Assembly: GCA_018266755.1 (NCBI GenBank)
Contig: JAFDZW010000001.1
Location: 459,635-523,634, forward strand
Direction of reading: 5' to 3'
Source: Bacteroidota bacterium
GTDB taxonomy: Bacteria > Bacteroidota > Ignavibacteria > Palsa-1295
Length of the DNA stretch: 64,000 nt
The notes under the pieces are model-generated. The model was not told the DNA's origin, did no database searches, and was given only the letters and a program-made list of their open reading frames with translations. The stretch's first letter is position 1; each line of letters begins with the position of its first letter. The translations under genes were made by a program, and so were the position numbers. Below are positions 59,674-64,000 of the stretch, one piece after another.

Positions 59674-59839
59674 ACTGGTCTCCTTTGTTGGAACGATGAA
59701 TGTGTATGTGTGTAACTTCAATACCGTCTTAACGGTTTGCGCCCCGCCGTTCGTGACAACGCGAGCGTGAATAGTTGTTCACGCCCCGGCGAGGGATGAA
59801 AAAAGAGAATTGGGGCGCATATTTTCACGAAATATGTCG

Positions 59840-59847
59840 TATGTTTG
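59840..59847 (+). promoter_or_regulatory. Bacteroidota-type -7 element before the tail-fibre-like protein gene
   Basis: TATGTTTG fits TAnnTTTG and lies 42 bp before the ATG at 59890. The -33 element is weak, so this is a moderate prediction. Confidence 0.4.
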
Positions 59848-59889
59848 TATCACTCTCCAGACCTGACAGTTCACCGATCCATTACGAGC

Positions 59890-61968
59890 ATGAAAACACT
59901 ACTCGCAATTGGGCTTTGCTGTGCAGGCATGGTTTCTATCGGATCCGCACAGTCCGGCCTTCGCATTCTCGGGGCGCAACAATTCCAGGTTGACGACAAC
60001 AATCCCGCTCACGTCAAGACATACCTCAGCAGCCTCAACGGGTCGCTCGGTATCGATCAGACGGGCTCGGTCACTCCGGGTGTATTCCCGAGTGCGTGTG
60101 CATTGCTCGATCTGGCAAGTACGACACAGGGCTTCCTGCCTCCGCGCATGACCTCGGCGCAGGAGTTGGCAATCTGTGGCGGCACACCGCCTGCCGGACT
60201 CGTCGTCTATAATACAACTACCAATACACTCGATGTCTATAACGGCACGATGTGGGGCGCATCGGGATGGGCACTGACGGGCAACACGCTCAGCGGTGGT
60301 TCGCCGTCGACACCTGCGCAATACTTCGGCTCGAACAATGCGTACGATGTCGTGATGAAGACGAACGGGACCGAACGAATGCGCATCGGATCGAGCGGAT
60401 CGGTGTATGTCGGCAACCTCACCGGCTTCGGCCTGTTGAACATCGGCCGGACCATGACATCCACCATCGGGGCTGCAACGACTGATGCAGAAACGTCGCT
60501 CTCGCCGTCGGCTCCGAGCTCCGCTCAGTTCGATGGGATCCTCGGGAACATGCAGATCAACACTCCGAATGCACTGAGCGGCCAGGAGATCGGGATGTTC
60601 TCGACGGTACAATCGGCGACCGGGTCGACCGGCACACTCTCGACGATATTCGGCGCTGTTGGGAACGTCGGAAATTACTCGGGCGCGACGATCAATCGTG
60701 CTGACGCGGTGTATGCCCAGATCCAATCGCAGGGGACGGGCGGCATCATGACCGACGGCGCCAACTACCGCACGGGTTCGTTCATTGCGGGAACACAGTC
60801 GATTACGAACTTGCGCGGTCTCTACGTCACGAATCCTGCGGTACTAGGTACTGTGACCAACAGTTACGGCATCGACATCGACCAACTGACCTCGGCAACG
60901 AACAATACGGCCTTTCGCTACAATCATGCGACGCAGCCGGTGACCATTAGCGGTGCTGGCGATGTCCAGATCGGCGGCACGGGCTCGATCTTTTCACCGG
61001 TGCCGGGTCTGATGGTCAATCGAAATATCACATCGGTTGTCGGCGGCGCAAAGGTTGCGGGAGAAGTTCAGCTTGTGGCGAATCCGTCGGCTGCGAACTT
61101 CAATCAATACATCGGTCTTTACGCCCATGCCGATGCAGCCAACAGCAGCGCGATCAACGGCTCGCTCTATGGCTTATGGGGTGGTGCGGAGCTGAACACT
61201 ACGGCGACTGCGCCGATCGGGTCGGCGCGCGGCGTGATTGCAGAGCTGTTCTATCAGACGTCGCAACCGCTGACCGACGGTGCGGGCATCAATGCAACGG
61301 TGGATGTCGAAGGGACCGGGACGGCGTCGAATCTCTCGGCAGTGCGCGCTACGTTCCAGAACAATGCGGCATCGACAATCACGGACCTGAAGTTGCTCAA
61401 CGTGCTCGATCTCTTCTCGAATGCCGGGACGATCACGAACACATACGGACTCTACATCGGCGATCTGACGATCGGGACGCAGACGAACACGCCGTATTCG
61501 ATCTTTGCTGTCGATGCCGGAACGCGCAGCTTCGTCGATGGTAAGTTCGGCTTCGGTTCATACTTCGGAGGTGGCCCCGCACCGGCAAGCGATCCGCAAA
61601 CCACCGTCGATATTTCGGGCTCGATCGCCATTCGGTATCAGAACCTATCGTATTCATGGGGCGGCGGCGCAGTCTCGCTCAATACGAACGTGCAGGAAGG
61701 GTTTGTAGATGTCAACCCGACGGCTGCCGGTACGGTGATCAGTTTCCAGAATCCCGCCAACGGCAAAGTTTTGGTAATCCACAAGGTCGCAGGCTCAGCA
61801 CAATTGACGATCTCCAATGAAGACGCCGCGGAAGCCACGCCGGCGAATCGCATTCATTGTATGAGCGGAGCAAACGTCGTCATCAACGGCGAAGCGCTCA
61901 TCACGTTCATCTATCAAGGCAGTTCAGGCCTGAATCGTTGGCTCATTCAAAGTATCAGTCAGAATTAA
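59890..61968 (+). CDS. Secreted tail-fibre-like surface protein, paralogue of the gene at 62783
   Basis: 692 residues from ATG 59890. Signal peptide MKTLLAIGLCCAGMVSIGSA, then the segment QSGLRILGAQQFQVDDNNPA that is nearly repeated in the gene at 62783. A short domain with ASTTQGFLPPRMTSAQELAI and TPPAGLVVYNTTTNTLDVYN is common in secreted, phage-tail-like or trimeric proteins of Bacteroidota. The rest is a long Gly/Thr/Asn/Ser-rich series of repeated strands (ITNTYGLYIGDLTIGTQTN), compatible with a fibrous beta structure. The C-terminal 60 residues form a compact domain ending IYQGSSGLNRWLIQSISQN, without a T9SS sorting domain. It may be anchored or released in another way. Function unknown. 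Confidence 0.8.
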   Translation: MKTLLAIGLCCAGMVSIGSAQSGLRILGAQQFQVDDNNPAHVKTYLSSLNGSLGIDQTGSVTPGVFPSACALLDLASTTQGFLPPRMTSAQELAICGGTPPAGLVVYNTTTNTLDVYNGTMWGASGWALTGNTLSGGSPSTPAQYFGSNNAYDVVMKTNGTERMRIGSSGSVYVGNLTGFGLLNIGRTMTSTIGAATTDAETSLSPSAPSSAQFDGILGNMQINTPNALSGQEIGMFSTVQSATGSTGTLSTIFGAVGNVGNYSGATINRADAVYAQIQSQGTGGIMTDGANYRTGSFIAGTQSITNLRGLYVTNPAVLGTVTNSYGIDIDQLTSATNNTAFRYNHATQPVTISGAGDVQIGGTGSIFSPVPGLMVNRNITSVVGGAKVAGEVQLVANPSAANFNQYIGLYAHADAANSSAINGSLYGLWGGAELNTTATAPIGSARGVIAELFYQTSQPLTDGAGINATVDVEGTGTASNLSAVRATFQNNAASTITDLKLLNVLDLFSNAGTITNTYGLYIGDLTIGTQTNTPYSIFAVDAGTRSFVDGKFGFGSYFGGGPAPASDPQTTVDISGSIAIRYQNLSYSWGGGAVSLNTNVQEGFVDVNPTAAGTVISFQNPANGKVLVIHKVAGSAQLTISNEDAAEATPANRIHCMSGANVVINGEALITFIYQGSSGLNRWLIQSISQN

Positions 61969-61995
61969 CTACGAACAGAAAGGAGTGTATAGAAC

Positions 61996-62304
61996 ATGAA
62001 CAAGATCACACTATTTACGGCATCCGTTGTCGCCATCACCCTCGCATCGAATGTCCATGCACAACAAACGAACGACCGCCTCCTTAATCCCGTCGTCACG
62101 TCCACCTCGGTCGCCACAACGCCTGCGGCCATCCCTGCTCGTGTTGCCACGCCGGTGAAGGACGCACACATAGCGCCCACACCGAATACGGCGCCCCGAG
62201 CAGTCACAGTACAAGCCAAGCCACAGCATGTGCCTGCTGTGGCCGAGCCACTGCTCGTCCCGAACGCACAGGCTCGTAACACCGAGCAGAAAAAGCAGCA
62301 GTAG
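61996..62304 (+). CDS. Small secreted alanine/proline-rich protein
   Basis: 102 residues with a good AAAGGAG ribosome-binding site and a signal peptide (MNKITLFTASVVAITLASNV to HAQ). The mature part is low in complexity: TSTSVATTPAAIPARVATPV, APTPNTAPRAVTVQAKPQHV, ending in a charged tail NTEQKKQQ. Disorder is likely. It starts 27 bp after the tail-fibre-like gene and is followed by a strong terminator, so the two form one operon. No family is known; it could be a periplasmic linker or a wall-associated accessory of the fibre. Confidence 0.75.
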   Translation: MNKITLFTASVVAITLASNVHAQQTNDRLLNPVVTSTSVATTPAAIPARVATPVKDAHIAPTPNTAPRAVTVQAKPQHVPAVAEPLLVPNAQARNTEQKKQQ

Positions 62305-62332
62305 TTCTGCGCAGTTTTAGTAGTACGAATGC

Positions 62333-62369
62333 AAGCCCAGCTATCTCAGCCGAGAGATAGCTGGGCTTA
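62333..62369 (+). terminator. Hairpin terminator of the tail-fibre-like operon
   Basis: AAGCCCAGCTATCTC, loop of 6, GAGATAGCTGGGCTT: a perfect 15-bp stem, 28 bp after the stop of the small secreted protein gene. No T-run follows, but the stem is long. Confidence 0.8.
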
Positions 62370-62433
62370 GTATTGAATTCGAACCGACTCGGTTCAGGCG
62401 AGTAGCGGCATTGTTTGAACGCTTAACACAGAC

Positions 62434-62610
62434 GTCATTCTGAGCGAAGCGAAGAATCCCTTCGGCGGAGCCTTACTGCGTTTCATTAAGGGATTCTTCG
62501 CTTCGCTCAGAATGACGTACCTATGGGATTCTTCGCTCAGAACAACGTACCTATGGGATTCTTCGCGGAGTTTACACTGAGCGCAGCGAATGTGTTCGGA
62601 ATGACGTACT
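62434..62610. repeat. Family A repeat with a duplicated, scrambled right half
   Basis: GTCATTCTGAGCGAAGCGAA to CTTCGCTCAGAATGAC (62434-62516) is a clean copy. It is followed by two units that begin ACGTACCTATGGGATTCTTC and by ACTGAGCGCAGCGAATGTGT TCGGAATGAC, further degenerate ends of the same family. Confidence 0.8.
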
Positions 62611-62695
62611 TCATAGAGTCAAACTGAGCTTCAAGCGCCTCCGAAGGGTGTAACAAACCATACGTTGCGTTGTTAATGACAATGCCGGACCACGT

Positions 62696-62730
62696 TTTGC
62701 CCCCGGCAATTATAGTATTGCTTATTTTTG
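62696..62730 (+). promoter_or_regulatory. Bacteroidota-type promoter before the last gene
   Basis: TTTG (62696-62699), 23 bases, TATTTTTG (62723-62730). The -7 box is good; the spacing is longer than the usual 19 bases. It lies 52 bp before ATG 62783. Confidence 0.4.
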
Positions 62731-62782
62731 TGCAATCCCACATTAGGGGCTGTATTCCTATTTTTTTGATCAACGAGTAACC

Positions 62783-64000
62783 ATGAAAAAAATCGCTTCC
62801 CTGACTCTCGTTCTGTTTCTGGGCGCAAGCGCGTCGTACGGCCAGTCCGGCCTCCGCGTATTCGGCGCACAGCAATTTCAGCTCGACGACAATATTGCCG
62901 GTAATCCGAAAGGATATCTCAGTCTCAATAACGGATCGATCGGTATCGACGGCAGTGGTGTCGTGAACGGGACATTCCCGAACGCGAGCGCGCTGCTGAC
63001 GCTGCTTGCCGGCTCGAAGACCACGAACCTTCGTGTCGATGGCGGCTCGACGTGGGGCATCGACGTCGTCAATACGAACAACTCTGTTCGTACGTCCGGC
63101 CGCAGTATGCTTGGCGACGGTTCGGGAGCGGATGACGCGACGTTTAATATTGGCACCGGAAACATTATCATCAATACACTTCCGGCGCCGGCGCTTCCGG
63201 CTCCGCTGTCGAACGTCGTGTATATGAACGGGTCGAACCAGATGAACATGACCCCGGGCGGCGTGAATATCGTCACCGGTTCCGGCACGACCAATACGCT
63301 TCCGCTCTGGACGCCGAACGGGTTTCAGCTCGGCAACAGCTATATCAAGCAATCGACGAATGTTGCAGGCGGTACGCTGACCTCGAGCGAGCGCACGGTC
63401 ATCAACTCGACGGTCAATGGCGTCAATACGCTGACCGTGAACAACGCCGATAATACATCGACGGGCCTGAAGATCAATGCCAACGGCGGCATCGGTATCA
63501 ACGTCGATCCGGCGAGCACGGGTATTCAGATCGATGCGACGACACTCGGTATTGACCTCGGTACGGGTGCGACGAAACCGGCAACGGGTATGAATATCCA
63601 GGCGAAGGGTACCGGCGAGTCGATCACTGTGAACGGTCTGACGAGCGGTAATGTGGGTTCGCAGGTGAATGTCAGTGGCGCCAACGGCACAGGGAATGTC
63701 GGGTTCCGTGCGACATTGTCGTCGGGCGGCGGCTCCGGTTCGTGGAATCGGGGTATCGAGTTGAACATCAGCGGTAACGGCGCAACGGGTATCTCTGCGG
63801 GCATTCAAAATACCGGCACCGTCAATCCGACGTTCGGCGGTTCGTTCAGCGTCACTGGCGGCGGCTTCTCGAACACGACTGGTCTCTCGGCCGATGTGAA
63901 CGGCGTCAACTTCGGAACAGCCCGCGGTTTGTGGATCTTCACGAATTCGGCTGCAGGCTCGACCAACATCGGTGCAGAGTTGAATGTCAGCGGCGCAGGC
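62783..64000 (+). CDS. Secreted Gly/Asn/Thr-rich surface protein (3' end outside window), paralogue of the gene at 59890
   Basis: The first 406 residues of an open frame that runs off the right edge. Signal peptide MKKIASLTLVLFLGASASYG, then QSGLRVFGAQQFQLDDN, which almost repeats the N-terminus of the protein at 59890. The rest is a long beta-helix- or fibre-like region rich in Gly, Asn, Thr and Val: FNIGTGNIIINTLPAPALPA, VNSTVNGVNTLTVNNADNTS, GIGINVDPASTGIQIDATTL, GTARGLWIFTNSAAGSTNIG. No cysteine is seen after the signal peptide. As with its paralogue, the role is unknown; the common N-terminus suggests a shared export or anchoring mode. Antisense open frames over this gene are shadows. 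Confidence 0.82.
   Translation, partial: MKKIASLTLVLFLGASASYGQSGLRVFGAQQFQLDDNIAGNPKGYLSLNNGSIGIDGSGVVNGTFPNASALLTLLAGSKTTNLRVDGGSTWGIDVVNTNNSVRTSGRSMLGDGSGADDATFNIGTGNIIINTLPAPALPAPLSNVVYMNGSNQMNMTPGGVNIVTGSGTTNTLPLWTPNGFQLGNSYIKQSTNVAGGTLTSSERTVINSTVNGVNTLTVNNADNTSTGLKINANGGIGINVDPASTGIQIDATTLGIDLGTGATKPATGMNIQAKGTGESITVNGLTSGNVGSQVNVSGANGTGNVGFRATLSSGGGSGSWNRGIELNISGNGATGISAGIQNTGTVNPTFGGSFSVTGGGFSNTTGLSADVNGVNFGTARGLWIFTNSAAGSTNIGAELNVSGAG

Larger units (their letters stand above)
62305..62782. other. Intergenic region with terminator, repeats and promoter
   Basis: No gene. In order: the terminator at 62333-62369, a family A repeat at 62434-62516, a scrambled extension to about 62610 with two near-identical units (ACGTACCTATGGGATTCTTC), and the promoter-like site at 62696-62730. 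Confidence 0.7.

Noticed and set aside
62537-63808. Long minus-strand open frame opposite the last secreted-protein gene
   Set aside because: Composition is arginine-rich as expected for a shadow, it runs through a repeat, and the plus strand has a signal peptide and a paralogue.

Overview
The window looks like a chromosome segment of a Bacteroidota/Chlorobi-group bacterium, most likely of the Kapabacteria/Ignavibacteria kind. The evidence is that secreted proteins end in type A sorting domains of the type IX secretion system (T9SS), several promoters carry the Bacteroidota -7 box TAnnTTTG, and the native intergenic regions hold two families of palindromic repeats. Taxonomy is inferred; there is no rRNA gene and I found no tRNA or CRISPR array.

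Layout. (1) 1-5048, native, GC-rich, all minus strand: a hydroxyisobutyrate-dehydrogenase-like enzyme (cut by the window start), a VOC protein, a 3-hydroxyacyl-CoA-dehydrogenase-like protein, purK, purE and a long-type isocitrate dehydrogenase. (2) 5.1-12.3 kb, plus strand: a type I restriction-modification operon hsdM-sduA(Shedu)-hsdS-[Xre/RES toxin-antitoxin]-hsdR, with a probable frameshift near the end of hsdS. (3) 12.6-15.6 kb, minus: a phage packaging pair (large and small terminase) and two small phage-like genes. (4) 16.2-24.3 kb, plus: two T9SS secreted proteins, one of 2055 residues. (5) 24.5-26.9 kb, minus: a Mu/Tn7-type DDE transposase and its ATPase-like partner, which lacks a P-loop. 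(6) 27-32.7 kb: a type II-short CBASS operon (patatin phospholipase, CD-NTase, E2-like protein) divergent from an operon of sigma factor, unknown helical protein, ImmA/IrrE metallopeptidase and an unknown protein; then an XRE regulator with palindromic candidate operators. (7) 32.9-39.5 kb, plus: a YCF48/BNR-like T9SS protein and a 1744-residue T9SS protein that shares architecture with the 2055-residue one. (8) 39.6-46.2 kb, plus, AT-rich: a three-gene operon of TerB_N/TerB_C membrane protein, BrxD-like (DUF2791) ATPase and Lhr/BrxHI-like helicase. (9) 46.7-64 kb, native: a sulfur-handling cluster (DsrE-like, DsrC/TusE-like, sulfide:quinone-oxidoreductase-like), a glycosyltransferase, an envelope lipoprotein pair, an ABC exporter, two T9SS proteins with a vestigial sorting domain between them, and two paralogous secreted tail-fibre-like proteins, the second cut by the window end.

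The middle 41 kb (about 5.1-46.4 kb) is an accessory island. Both native repeat families are found on its two sides but not inside it, and it carries four or five candidate defence modules plus remnants of a transposable phage. The most promising system is the CBASS operon with its divergent sigma/metallopeptidase module. ImmA/IrrE-like peptidases are known to release CBASS repression elsewhere (CapP with CapH), but here the partner is a sigma-factor-like protein rather than a helix-turn-helix repressor. The TerB/BrxD-like/helicase trio and the Shedu nuclease placed inside a type I RM operon are the next most interesting.
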